NCBI RefSeq assembly: GCF_003013475.1
Contig: NZ_PXZO01000010.1
Coordinates: 62,001-126,000, forward strand
Length of the DNA stretch: 64,000 nucleotides
DNA from: Brevibacillus porteri
GTDB taxonomy: Bacteria > Bacillota > Bacilli > Brevibacillales > Brevibacillaceae
Direction of reading: 5' to 3'
The translations under genes were made by a program, and so were the position numbers. Under the pieces are notes generated by a model. The model was not told where the DNA came from and did no database searches. It saw only the letters and a list, made by a program, of their open reading frames with translations. Every line of letters starts with the position of its first letter. The first letter of the stretch is position 1. Of the stretch, positions 35,911 to 45,006 are shown piece after piece.

Positions 35911-37359
35911 TTATTTTTTCAAATACGTCTTCATCAGCTTTGTTTTCGTCTCCCACATCTCTTCGCTGATGTGCAGACGGTAATGCTCCGGATTCAGCAT
36001 GCGCAAGTATTCAGGCCAGAACAGCTTGAGTTGCTCACGATGGTAGTTGCGAATATCTTGGAGGGTCGGCAGTTCATAGACCAGTTCCCCATCCACAAAT
36101 ACCGGAATTAGCAACGACTCTGCCTGGTAGTTCTCCAAATGCTTGCTCAAATACGTATGGCTCGGATGGAACAAATGGAGAGGTCCTCCATCATCGACTG
36201 TTGTTTCATGTGGGAAGCACATATAGTCAGCAATCGCTTTGCCTGTTTCCGGATCAATCAATCGGTACATATCTTTGATACCTGGCGTTGTGACTTTTTC
36301 CGGATTCCCGGAGATTTTGATGGTCGGCTGATATTCTCCGTCCGCTCCTTCACGCGCCACCAGCTTGTATACGCCTCCGAGTGTCGGCTGATCCGCTGCC
36401 GTGATGAGCTGCGTTCCTACTCCCCAGCTATTTACGCGTGCCCCTTGTACCTTCAGGTTCATAATCGTGTGCTCATCGAGATCGTTGGAAGCGACAATTT
36501 GCACATCGGTCATGCCTGCCTTATCAAGCATTTCGCGAGTCTTGCAGGACAAGTACGTCAAGTCGCCACTGTCCAAGCGCACCGCAGTCAGCTTTTTGCC
36601 TTGTTTCTCCAGGCGTTTTCCGACCTTAATTGCATTAGGCACGCCGCTTTTGAGCGTATCATACGTATCGACCAGCAAGGTTACCTGTCCTGGTAGAGCT
36701 GCTGCGAAGCGCTCAAATGCTTCTTCCTCACTCTCAAAGCTCTGTACCCATGAGTGAGCGTGCGTCCCTTTTGTCGGAATGCCAAACATTTTCCCTGCCA
36801 GCATATTCGAGGTCGCGTCGAAACCCGCCAAATACGCTGCCCGCGTCCCCCACAACGCAGCATCTGCCTCCTGCGCCCTTCTTGTTCCGAACTCCATAAG
36901 AACATCATTGCCCGCCACGTTTTTAATCCGCGAAGCTTTGGTCGCAATCAACGTCTGGTAGTTCATGTAGTTCAACAGGGCCGTCTCAACCAGCTGTGCC
37001 TCCATGACACGCCCCTCTACGCGAATCAGCGGCTCGTTCGGGAAAACCACGGTACCTTCCTTCACGGAATAGAGCGAGCCCTTAAAACGAAGCTGGCGCA
37101 GCTCTTCCAAAAACTTTGGATCGTAGTTCTCCTCCTGCTCACTCAAATACTTGAGATCGCTTTCTTCAAAGCTCAAATTTTTTATATAAGAAACAATGCG
37201 TTCCAATCCGGCAGATACGGCGTATCCGTTTCCAAAAGGTAGCTTTCGGAAAAATGCTTCGAAAACGACCTTCTGATTGTGCGTTCCGTTCACCCAATGG
37301 GCGTACATCATGTTGATCTGATATTTATCTGTGTGTAGTGCCACACCAAATGATTGCAT
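35911..37359 (-). CDS. pncB: Nicotinate phosphoribosyltransferase
   Basis: Makes nicotinate mononucleotide from nicotinate and PRPP in NAD salvage. 482 residues, the length of the Bacillus type. Motifs: HTDKYQINMMYAHW (N-terminal), EFGTRRAQEADAA, GTHAHSWVQSF, VRLDSGDL and NSWGVGTQLITA. The start at 37359 follows AGGAGG and is favoured over longer frames that overlap the divergent promoter region. It diverges from the MOSC gene. Confidence 0.93.
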   Translation of the reverse strand: MQSFGVALHTDKYQINMMYAHWVNGTHNQKVVFEAFFRKLPFGNGYAVSAGLERIVSYIKNLSFEESDLKYLSEQEENYDPKFLEELRQLRFKGSLYSVKEGTVVFPNEPLIRVEGRVMEAQLVETALLNYMNYQTLIATKASRIKNVAGNDVLMEFGTRRAQEADAALWGTRAAYLAGFDATSNMLAGKMFGIPTKGTHAHSWVQSFESEEEAFERFAAALPGQVTLLVDTYDTLKSGVPNAIKVGKRLEKQGKKLTAVRLDSGDLTYLSCKTREMLDKAGMTDVQIVASNDLDEHTIMNLKVQGARVNSWGVGTQLITAADQPTLGGVYKLVAREGADGEYQPTIKISGNPEKVTTPGIKDMYRLIDPETGKAIADYMCFPHETTVDDGGPLHLFHPSHTYLSKHLENYQAESLLIPVFVDGELVYELPTLQDIRNYHREQLKLFWPEYLRMLNPEHYRLHISEEMWETKTKLMKTYLKK

Positions 37360-37504
37360 GTCACTGAGGCCTCCTGTGTATTCCTTTCTATCATCATACC
37401 AGAAGCGTCCGCTGGTGCCCATCCGCTGTGGAGGATATGAGGGAATGTGGTATAGTATGGGGATAAAAAGAGAAGCAATCGTGCAGGCTGGGAGTGAGTA
37501 TAAG

Positions 37505-38146
37505 TTGAACAGAAAAGTCGTTACGATTAGTAAAGGTTTGCCTAAAAGTAATATGTACAACGGTAAGGAATATCTCTCCGGCATTTGGAAGGAAGAAGCC
37601 AATGAGCTCGTTGTCCGTTCCGAGAAAATTGATGACGATGATATCGCGAATCCAAAGTACCACGGCGGCCCAGACCGCGTCGTCTGTGCGTATCCTTTTG
37701 AACATTATGCCCATTGGGAGAAGTTATTCGGCCAACCACTGACCAATGCGGCATTCGGAGAAAATCTCACGCTGGCTGGCATGACCGAGGAGCAGGTCTG
37801 CATCGGGGATGTATATCAATTCGGTGATACCATCCTGCAAGTGACCCAAGGCAGATTTCCTTGCGCGACCATCAACAAGCGCAACAACAATAACCAGCTG
37901 CTCAAAGCGGTGGTAGAAATGGGCTATACGGGCTATTTCTTCCGCGTCTTGCAGGAAGGGACGATCAAGCCAGACTCCAAGATTACCCTCATCACTGCAC
38001 ATCCAAAACAAGTAACGGTAGCGTCGATTCACCACTTATACTTCCACGACAAGTCACCATCCCAAGAGACGATTCAGCGTATGCTTGAGGTGGAGGAATT
38101 GGCGCAACCTTGGCGAAAAAAACTACTGGAAAAACTGGATAAGTAG
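37505..38146 (+). CDS. MOSC-domain protein (YflK/YiiM type)
   Basis: A 213-residue MOSC protein with VVTISKGLPKSNMYNGKEYL, HHGG-like YHGGPDRVVCAYPFEHYAHW, FGENLTLAGMTEEQVCIGDV and the conserved Cys in QGRFPCATINKR. MOSC domains bind molybdenum cofactor and reduce N-hydroxylated or sulfur compounds. The TTG start at 37505, 5 nt past GGGAGTGAG, gives an N-terminus that aligns with YflK. Longer frames reach back into pncB and are not credible. Confidence 0.87.
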   Translation: MNRKVVTISKGLPKSNMYNGKEYLSGIWKEEANELVVRSEKIDDDDIANPKYHGGPDRVVCAYPFEHYAHWEKLFGQPLTNAAFGENLTLAGMTEEQVCIGDVYQFGDTILQVTQGRFPCATINKRNNNNQLLKAVVEMGYTGYFFRVLQEGTIKPDSKITLITAHPKQVTVASIHHLYFHDKSPSQETIQRMLEVEELAQPWRKKLLEKLDK

Positions 38147-38170
38147 CAGTAATAGCGAAAGGAACGTCTC

Positions 38171-38857
38171 ATGCGAATTAATAAGTTCATCAGTGAAACC
38201 GGCATTTGCTCACGAAGAGAAGCCGATAAATTAATCGAGGCCAAGCGTGTGACGATCAATGGCCAAGTCGCGGAGCTGGGAAGTACGGTTGCATCAGGAG
38301 ATGATGTGCGCATCGATGGACAGCCGCTCGGTTCCAAAAAGAAAGATGTCTACATCGCCTTGAACAAGCCTGTCGGAATTACGTGTACCACTGAACTGCA
38401 CGTCAAAGGCAACATCATTGATTTCGTCAATCACCCGGAACGTATTTTTCCTATCGGGCGACTGGATAAGGATTCGCAAGGTCTCATCCTGTTAACTAAT
38501 GACGGGGATATCGTAAACAAAGTTTTGCGTGCTGAGAACAATCATGACAAAGAGTACATCGTCACCGTAGACAAGCCCATCACGGCGAATTTCTTACACG
38601 GAATGGCAAACGGCGTACGTATTCTCGGAACAACTACAAAGCCTTGCAAAGTAACCAAAGTCAGCGACCGCGTCTTCAATATCGTGCTGACGCAAGGGCT
38701 GAATCGGCAAATCAGACGGATGTGCCAGGCTTTTGGTTATCAGGTGCGAAAGCTTGAACGGGTACGTATCATGAACATTATGCTGGGGAATTTGAAGTTG
38801 GGGCAATGGCGCAATCTGACGGCCAAGGAATTAACTGATCTGAATAAAAGCTTGTGA
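38171..38857 (+). CDS. rluF: 23S rRNA pseudouridine synthase RluF-like
   Basis: A 228-residue RsuA/RluB/E/F-type enzyme. The N-terminal S4 domain ([27 protein letters not shown]) precedes the catalytic domain with Asp in [20 protein letters not shown]. The C-terminal [27 protein letters not shown] also matches E. coli RluF, though the basic tail is missing. GAAAGGAACG precedes the ATG. It lies 24 bp after the MOSC gene and may be cotranscribed. Confidence 0.92.
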   Translation: MRINKFISETGICSRREADKLIEAKRVTINGQVAELGSTVASGDDVRIDGQPLGSKKKDVYIALNKPVGITCTTELHVKGNIIDFVNHPERIFPIGRLDKDSQGLILLTNDGDIVNKVLRAENNHDKEYIVTVDKPITANFLHGMANGVRILGTTTKPCKVTKVSDRVFNIVLTQGLNRQIRRMCQAFGYQVRKLERVRIMNIMLGNLKLGQWRNLTAKELTDLNKSL

Positions 38858-38861
38858 AATA

Positions 38862-38904
38862 GGGACGGGTTGGAGTCTGTATAGTGGCTCCTTCCCGTCT
38901 TTTG
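38862..38904 (+). terminator. Terminator of the MOSC-rluF unit
   Basis: GACGGGTTGGAG pairs with CTCCTTCCCGTC, followed by TTTTG. Confidence 0.85.
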
Positions 38905-39046
38905 TATTTGTATGTGAATCTTTGGTTTTTACTGAAAACTCTCGTTTACACGCTCCCCGTCTCCGTTTACCATATAAAAAAACCATACGAGAGAAAAGAG
39001 GTGGAGAGATTCTCCCCGAACACTTTTTGGGGTGAATCTTGCGAGG

Positions 39047-40315
39047 ATGAAACTGGTTTGTGTCGATTGCAGCAAGGAAGTGCCCGCCCATTTATTTGAC
39101 TACCAATGCACGTGCGGTGGCTTGTTTGACATCATTCACGATACGTCAGCCATCGATGCCGAACAGCTGAAGCGCGTCTTTCATGAGCGGCTTTCCGAGC
39201 GCATTACCCCTTATGCGAGCGGAGTATGGCGCTATAAAGAGCTGATTTTCCCCGAGCTTCCTGAAGAGTACATCACGACTAAGTACGAAGGAAATACAGG
39301 GCTATACGCATCTGCACTCATCCAATCCTATGTAGGAAGCAACAGCAAGGTATGGCTGAAGGCACAAAGCGAGAATCCGAGTGGTTCATTCAAAGACAAC
39401 GGGATGACTGTCGCCGTGTCACACGGGCGTTCACTAGGCTATCAACGCTTCACCTGCACATCGACTGGCAATACCTCTTCCTCTCTCGCCATGTATGCTG
39501 CACTCGCCCATCACGAATCGTACGTGTTTGTCCCGAACAAAAACATTTCCTTGAATAAAGTCATGCAAACACTGGCCTACGGAGCAAAGGTCATCAGCTT
39601 TGATGGTACCTACGATGATGGCATCCGTTTTTATGAGCAATACAGCAAAGAGCTCGGCCTCTACATCTGCAATTCGATCAATCCATTCCGCATTGAAGGG
39701 CAGAAGAGTATCGTGTACGAAATTGCGCAGTACCTCAACTGGAACCTTCCCGATTGGGTGGTCATCCCTGGAGGAGCATTGAGCAATGTGACGGCTCTCG
39801 GAAAGGGCTTGCAGGATTTGAAAAACCTCGGCTTTATCGAAAAAGTTCCTCGGGTGGCGCTCGTACAAGCGGAAGGTGCTAGTCCATTCCATCGCATGGT
39901 CGCAGGCGGACACACCGAGCTGACACCTGAACCGAATCCATATACACGTGCCTCTGCGCTCAACATCGGCAATCCACCCAGCTGGAAAAAGGCACTACGT
40001 ACTTTAGAAGAAACAAATGGTGTTACCTGCTCCGTGACTGATCGAGAGATTCTCGACGCCAAAGCATGGGTGGATAAGAGCGGGATCGGCTGCGAGCCTG
40101 CCTCTGCTGCTACGGTCGCCGGATTGCGCAAGCTCATCGCAGGACAAGTAATCGACAAGGACGAAACAGCCGTGTGTATTTTGACAGGAAACATGCTGAA
40201 GGACACTGATGCACTGCAAGAGTATCATTTGGGGGAATCGGCACAAGCGAGCTATCCAAATAAAATTATCTCGTCACAGCTTACGTTGAAAGAGATTGGC
40301 GCCATGCTTTCGTAA
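39047..40315 (+). CDS. thrC: Threonine synthase
   Basis: Converts O-phosphohomoserine to threonine using PLP. 422 residues. The N-terminus carries a zinc-ribbon-like CxxC pair (Cys5, 8, 21, 23), which marks one branch of threonine synthases. The PLP Lys116 lies in ENPSGSFKDNGM. TSTGNTSSSLAMYA and VIPGGALSNVTALGKG are the phosphate-binding loops. ATG at 39047 follows GGGGTGA with about 11 nt spacing; GTG at 39032 is an alternative. It is not linked to hom or thrB here. Confidence 0.9.
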   Translation: MKLVCVDCSKEVPAHLFDYQCTCGGLFDIIHDTSAIDAEQLKRVFHERLSERITPYASGVWRYKELIFPELPEEYITTKYEGNTGLYASALIQSYVGSNSKVWLKAQSENPSGSFKDNGMTVAVSHGRSLGYQRFTCTSTGNTSSSLAMYAALAHHESYVFVPNKNISLNKVMQTLAYGAKVISFDGTYDDGIRFYEQYSKELGLYICNSINPFRIEGQKSIVYEIAQYLNWNLPDWVVIPGGALSNVTALGKGLQDLKNLGFIEKVPRVALVQAEGASPFHRMVAGGHTELTPEPNPYTRASALNIGNPPSWKKALRTLEETNGVTCSVTDREILDAKAWVDKSGIGCEPASAATVAGLRKLIAGQVIDKDETAVCILTGNMLKDTDALQEYHLGESAQASYPNKIISSQLTLKEIGAMLS

Positions 40316-40356
40316 CAGCTCATCTGTATTTTCTTTCGTCAACATACGCGAATTAT

Positions 40357-40385
40357 TTGCTATCCTTTCAATATCCTGTTATGCT
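40357..40385 (+). promoter_or_regulatory. Sigma-A promoter of the cold-shock gene
   Basis: TTGCTA (40357-40362) and TATGCT (40380-40385) with a 17-bp spacer. The resulting leader of about 110 nt is typical of cold-shock genes. Confidence 0.7.
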
Positions 40386-40502
40386 AGTAGAGAATTATTT
40401 TTGTTCGAAGCAACGGATAGCGTAGATAACAAATTTTCGTCTAGATGATCCTGCGAGCAAGGATAGTAATACATGTGTGTTACACACTAGGAGGCAATAA
40501 CA

Positions 40503-40703
40503 ATGGAACAAGGTACAGTAAAATGGTTTAACGCAGAAAAAGGTTTTGGTTTTATTGAGCGCGAAGGTAAAGAAGACGTATTTGTACACTTCTCTGCTAT
40601 CCAAGGCGACGGTTTCAAATCCCTTGACGAAGGTCAAAAAGTTACTTTTGACGTAGAACAAGGCCAACGCGGACCACAAGCTACTAACGTTCAAAAAGTT
40701 TAA
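40503..40703 (+). CDS. Cold-shock protein, CspA/CspB family
   Basis: A 66-residue single OB-fold RNA chaperone with RNP1 KGFGFIE and RNP2 VFVHFSAI. It binds single-stranded RNA and DNA and melts secondary structure. AGGAGG lies 7 nt before the ATG. It has its own promoter, a long leader and a strong terminator, so it is monocistronic. Confidence 0.96.
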   Translation: MEQGTVKWFNAEKGFGFIEREGKEDVFVHFSAIQGDGFKSLDEGQKVTFDVEQGQRGPQATNVQKV

Positions 40704-40715
40704 TATAGCCATACA

Positions 40716-40752
40716 CAAAAAACAGACTCCTGTAAGGGGGTCTGTTTTTTGG
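40716..40752 (+). terminator. Terminator of the cold-shock gene
   Basis: AAAAACAGACTCC pairs with GGGGTCTGTTTTT. Confidence 0.9.
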
Positions 40753-40882
40753 TTGTTTGAAACACAAATAAAAAACCCTACTCACGTAAACGGAGTAGGG
40801 AATGCTACAGAACAGTAAATGGTAGACTCAGTATAACACAGTACCTATCGCTTCCTAAAATTTTTATATTTTCAAATATAGA

Positions 40883-41542
40883 TTATTGAACCGCAGGCAG
40901 TCTAGAACGTTGAATATCTGTAATTTGCCCCCGTGCTACACGCAGCAGCCCTTCTTTTTCCATTTTCTTTAGTGTCCGGCTAATCACCTCACGAGCAGTC
41001 CCCAGCTCAATTGCCAACTGATCATGTGTAATGGCGAGCGAATCATCCTCCGCACTTGTATGCTCGATCAAATATTCGGAAATCCGAACCCGAATGGATT
41101 TAAAATGAATATCGTCAATCAAGTTCGACATGATAATCAATCGCCGCGCAAATGATTGAAAAATATACTGGCGAAAGCCTTGATGCTTCTCGATCCATTT
41201 CTTATAAATCTTCGTCGGGACGTTCAAGACCATACTCGGCTTCTCCACGCAGGCCGAAGCTTCATACACCGTTTCTCCCAATATACTAGACGCGATGAGT
41301 GGGCAGCACTCGCCAGTCGATAGCCTGTACAACGTAACCTCTCTTCCATCGCTGCTCAGTTTGAAAATGCGAACCAGCCCATCCAAGATTAATGGCGCAT
41401 TCTCCAAAAACTCGCCTTCATCAATGGTAAAGTTGGCTGGAACCGTAGTGATGGAGATTCCCTCCTCTTGCCACTCTTCTAGAGTAAGTGCTGCCAGACT
41501 TGGAAAACGTGCAAGGACTTCCGCAATCTGCTCCTTTTGCAT
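40883..41542 (-). CDS. Crp/Fnr-family regulator
   Basis: A 219-residue protein with a cNMP-binding-like beta-roll (about 30-130; LDGLVRIFKLSSDGREVTLY RLSTGECCP) and a C-terminal Crp winged helix (SLAITHDQLAIELGTAREVI SRTLKKMEKEGLL). The Cys pair in TGECCP could sense redox state or metal, but no Fnr-type 4Fe-4S Cys cluster is seen. AAGGAGG lies about 12 nt upstream. Target unknown. Confidence 0.88.
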   Translation of the reverse strand: MQKEQIAEVLARFPSLAALTLEEWQEEGISITTVPANFTIDEGEFLENAPLILDGLVRIFKLSSDGREVTLYRLSTGECCPLIASSILGETVYEASACVEKPSMVLNVPTKIYKKWIEKHQGFRQYIFQSFARRLIIMSNLIDDIHFKSIRVRISEYLIEHTSAEDDSLAITHDQLAIELGTAREVISRTLKKMEKEGLLRVARGQITDIQRSRLPAVQ

Positions 41543-41720
41543 ATGGACGAAGAACCTCCTTGTGAAAAAAATAACTTGGTGACAAAGTCACAGATTACCG
41601 ATACAGATTTTTATTATTATTGCACTCAAGAGGCACGAACACAAGAACACCCTGTTTAATCAGAAATCGCTTCGTTAACACTACCGAACGATCATCATGA
41701 AACGAAGGAGATGTATGTAA

Positions 41721-42434
41721 ATGAGTACTTTTGTATAGGTTCATGGAGCTTGCCAAGGTGAATGGGTATGGGAAAAAGTAAAACCTGCGCTGGAAGCATT
41801 GGGACACAAGGTCGCGACGTTGGACTTGCCTGGAAGTGGACAAGACATGACACCTCCTCAGCAGGTAACACTGGATATCTACGTCGAGAAAGTATCTGAC
41901 CTGATCAAGCAACAAAACGATAAAGTAATCCTTGTCGGACACAGCATGGGTGGCGTCGTCATTACGCAAACAGCTGAAAAAGTACATGACAAAATTGATA
42001 AGCTCGTCTACCTTTGCGCATTCTTGCCGAAAAACGGGGAAAGTCTCATAAGCAAGTCTGAAGGAGAAAAAGGCCCGGAATTCGAATTGAATGAAGCCGA
42101 CATGACGCTGGCTCCGAAGCTCGAGACTGTGGAAGGGACATTTTTCAACGCGGTTGAAGATGAGGCACTGAGGCTGGCGTCGATGAAGCGTTGCCGTCCG
42201 CAAGCGCTGGCTCCGTTTACACAACCAGTGCAAATTACCGAGGAGAAATTCGGAAGCGTTGATCGCGTCTATATTGAAACAACTTTAGACAACGCGATCC
42301 CAATCGATTTCCAACGCAGAATGAACACAGAAACACCTTGCAGCAAAGTCATTACACTGGAAGCCGATCATGCGCCTTTCTTGTCCAAACCAGAAGAACT
42401 GGTGAATCATCTCGATCAAGTAAGCAAATCATAA
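41721..42434 (+). pseudogene. Alpha/beta hydrolase with in-frame amber codon at position 6
   Basis: ATG at 41721 behind AAGGAG encodes MSTFV, then TAG (41736-41738), then reads on in the same frame VHGACQGEWVWEKVKPALEA through the nucleophile motif VGHSMGG and the His in EADHAPFLSKP to a stop at 42434. The family normally starts MSTFVLVHGAW, so one base change (TTG to TAG) explains it. The rest is intact, so the loss is recent, or readthrough or internal initiation (TTG at 41799) rescues part of it. An internal start would miss the oxyanion loop. Confidence 0.75.
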
Positions 42435-42444
42435 GGTAAGGAAA

Positions 42445-42482
42445 ACAAGGCTGTCGACCATCATGTCGGCAGCCTTTCTTCA
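42445..42482 (+). terminator. Terminator between the hydrolase and MocR genes
   Basis: AAGGCTGTCGAC pairs with GTCGGCAGCCTT, followed by TCTT. Confidence 0.8.
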
Positions 42483-43907
42483 TTCCTTTCTATCCAACAG
42501 GCGAACCGTACGGACGAGCCTTTGCAATCCATCCCGCAGCTGTTGTTCATTCAAATAAGAATAACTGATGCGTATCCAAGAGCTTAACTCTCGCAGCGGG
42601 TCACAGATCGCACCGGGTACAAACGTAATGGATTGCTCTATGCATTTGCCCAAAAGACTTTCTATCGGGACGGAATCAGGAAGCTTCACCCATAAATTAA
42701 AGCCCCCTGGTGGGCTGGTCCACTCCCAGTCGGTCATAGACAGTTCTTCCTCCATGATTTCCCGGCGAATGGCCAGTGCAATCCGCAGCTTCGCCAAATG
42801 CTGCTGCATCCGTTCGGAGAAGAAATAATGCAAAAAAATCTTTTGATTCAACAGAGGCGCTCCACTGTCAGACAGTGATTTCGCTTGAATCAAATACTTC
42901 ATAATAGATGGCCGACATGCCACAGTTGCAATGCTTAGCCCCGGTGCGATGTACTTGCTAAAGCTGCGCAGATAGATGACATAGCCCGCCGTGTCGTAAG
43001 AAAAAAACGGCAGTGGAGGCTCATCGCCGAAGTAAATATCGCGGCACGGATCATCCTCTACGATTAGACACTGATACTTCGCAGCCAGCTCCACCAGTCT
43101 CTTCCGTTGTTCAGCCGGAACTGTATAACCCGTTGGATTATGAAAGGTCGGATTGAGATAAAACAGGCGCGGTTTTTCTTTTTGCATCAACCGTTCAACC
43201 TGCTCCAAATCATATCCATGCGGCGTAATCTCGATGGGAATCATATTGGCGCCCTGTCTTCTGAATACATCAATGGCAGGACTGTAAGTAGGTCTCTCAA
43301 TCAACACGACATCACGCGGCTTTACAAGGACTCTGGCAACCAAATCAATCGCTTCCTGCGAACCAGATGTAATCATCAGCTCATCAGGTGACAGGTGAAA
43401 ATGATAACGGCTGATATAATAACTGCACAGTGCTTCCCGTAGCTCCTGATCTCCCTGTGTGGTTGAGTAGGTACCCAGTACCTTTGGATACAAATCAAAC
43501 ACTTTCTTCACGTACTCGGAAAAATAAAGATTGGGCAATAAATTCGGATCGATTAATGCTTTGGAAAATTGATAAGTCGCCTGCACCTGATGTATTTCCG
43601 AAAGGTGACTCTTGTGTACATAAGCAGAAACGATTGGATCATCCATCGACTCTACTGGTAGCAGGCTGCTCGGTTGTACATAATACCCCGACTTATCCTT
43701 CACATACACATGGCGGTTTTGCTTTAATAATTGAAATGCTTTAAAAACCGTCAGGCGATGCACCTTCAATTCCAACGCCAACGTTCGAATAGAAGGAAGC
43801 TTTTCATGTGCCCTCCATTCTTCGCGTCTGATCCGGTCCAACAGAAATTCATACACTTGCTCGAACAGCTTATCAGAATGACTGTTTGAAAGAGCCTCCC
43901 TTTTCAT
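42480..43907 (-). CDS. MocR-family GntR/aminotransferase regulator
   Basis: A 475-residue fusion of a GntR winged helix (about 10-75; LPSIRTLALELKVHRLTVFK AFQLLK) to a fold-type I PLP aminotransferase domain (about 110-465). The PLP Lys lies in YLRSFSKYIAPGLS, with NPTFHNPTGYTV and VEDDPCRDIYF as cofactor-site motifs. MocR proteins sense PLP or amino-acid adducts and often control a divergent gene. Here an EamA exporter is divergent and two direct repeats lie between them. Confidence 0.92.
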   Translation of the reverse strand: MKREALSNSHSDKLFEQVYEFLLDRIRREEWRAHEKLPSIRTLALELKVHRLTVFKAFQLLKQNRHVYVKDKSGYYVQPSSLLPVESMDDPIVSAYVHKSHLSEIHQVQATYQFSKALIDPNLLPNLYFSEYVKKVFDLYPKVLGTYSTTQGDQELREALCSYYISRYHFHLSPDELMITSGSQEAIDLVARVLVKPRDVVLIERPTYSPAIDVFRRQGANMIPIEITPHGYDLEQVERLMQKEKPRLFYLNPTFHNPTGYTVPAEQRKRLVELAAKYQCLIVEDDPCRDIYFGDEPPLPFFSYDTAGYVIYLRSFSKYIAPGLSIATVACRPSIMKYLIQAKSLSDSGAPLLNQKIFLHYFFSERMQQHLAKLRIALAIRREIMEEELSMTDWEWTSPPGGFNLWVKLPDSVPIESLLGKCIEQSITFVPGAICDPLRELSSWIRISYSYLNEQQLRDGLQRLVRTVRLLDRKE

Positions 43908-43950
43908 GCAAGCTCCCCCCTTTCCCCCATAATAATGGATTGATCTTCGT

Positions 43951-43983
43951 ATCTGTTCTATTCCACTTCATCTGTTCTATTCC
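43951..43983 (+). promoter_or_regulatory. Direct-repeat operator, probably for the MocR regulator
   Basis: ATCTGTTCTATTCC occurs at 43951-43964 and again at 43970-43983, a 19-bp period. MocR regulators such as GabR and PdxR bind direct repeats. The second copy lies next to a TATGAT-like -10 (43992-43997) for the exporter gene. Confidence 0.75.
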
Positions 43984-44018
43984 CTACCCTTTATGATGAG
44001 GAAAAGGGAGGAATCATA

Positions 44019-44945
44019 ATGGTACTACTCAACTATGTGGTCATGTGCTTGATATTCGGAACGACTTTTCTGGCAATCAAAGTCGGGATTGATGCCGGAG
44101 CGCCGCCGTTTTTCTCAGGAGGACTTCGGTTCTTTCTGGCAGGTGTCATTTTGTTTTCATTTATGCTCTGGAAAAAACAGGCGCAACTATCGCTGCTGCT
44201 TCATAAAGAGATGTTTCTTACCGGAATTGGTTTAACGTTTGGGACATTTGCTCCCTTGTATTGGGCGGAGCAGTATGTAAGTTCAGGAATTGCAGCGATT
44301 CTATCGGCAACAGCACCTCTCATGGTCATGCTGCTTCAGACAATTATTACTCGGCAAAAGCTCCCCGGTATTGCGTGGGCGGGTTGCTTGGTTGCCTTTG
44401 TCGGTGTCTTTTTGCTGATTTTACCGGGTGTGACCATCTCATTCAGTCTCCTTTGGCTTACAGGGTGCATGGCAGTCATATTCGGGCAAATCTTTTATTC
44501 TGCTGGTGCAGTTTACTCCCGTAGCGTCATCCAACGGTTTCAAGATACCTCACCCATCGCTTTGAATGCGGCACAGATGATGTATGGAGGAGCCATGCTA
44601 CTTGTCTTATCGTTATTTACAGAGCAAGTGCATATCGAATCGATGCTCACGGCTAATGCGATCCTCTCGCTCCTGTACTTGATCGTCGTTGGTTCCATGA
44701 TGGGGCACACCATTTTCTATTGGCTCGTGGCCAAGACCAACCCTGTGTTTCCATCCACGTGGCTCTATATCTCTCCGTTGATTGCCTTAAGCTTGGGCGT
44801 CATTGTGTACAATGAGCCGCTTTATCTCCTGTCGTTGGTAGGGGGAATTACGATTATTGTCGGCATTATCCTGATTAATAGGGATGGCTTGAAGCAGTTG
44901 ATGGGTAAAAAGGCAAACAAGCTACGAGACGTAAGCCATTCATGA
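44019..44945 (+). CDS. EamA/DMT-family transporter
   Basis: A 308-residue exporter with ten membrane helices in two EamA halves (MCLIFGTTFLAIKVGIDAGA PPFFSGGLRFFLAGV; VVGSMMGHTIFYWLVAKTNP VFPSTWLYISPLIALSLGVI V). GGGAGGAAT lies before the ATG. It diverges from the MocR regulator, which probably switches it in response to an amino acid or vitamin B6 compound. The substrate cannot be read from sequence. Confidence 0.9.
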   Translation: MVLLNYVVMCLIFGTTFLAIKVGIDAGAPPFFSGGLRFFLAGVILFSFMLWKKQAQLSLLLHKEMFLTGIGLTFGTFAPLYWAEQYVSSGIAAILSATAPLMVMLLQTIITRQKLPGIAWAGCLVAFVGVFLLILPGVTISFSLLWLTGCMAVIFGQIFYSAGAVYSRSVIQRFQDTSPIALNAAQMMYGGAMLLVLSLFTEQVHIESMLTANAILSLLYLIVVGSMMGHTIFYWLVAKTNPVFPSTWLYISPLIALSLGVIVYNEPLYLLSLVGGITIIVGIILINRDGLKQLMGKKANKLRDVSHS

Positions 44946-44998
44946 AAAAGAAGGAGTACCACAAGAAAGCTTAGCGCTTTGTGGTACTCCTCTATTTT
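44946..44998 (+). terminator. Bidirectional terminator between EamA and anti-sigma genes
   Basis: GGAGTACCACAAG pairs with CTTTGTGGTACTCC. Confidence 0.88.
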
Positions 44999-45006
44999 AT
45001 CTACGA

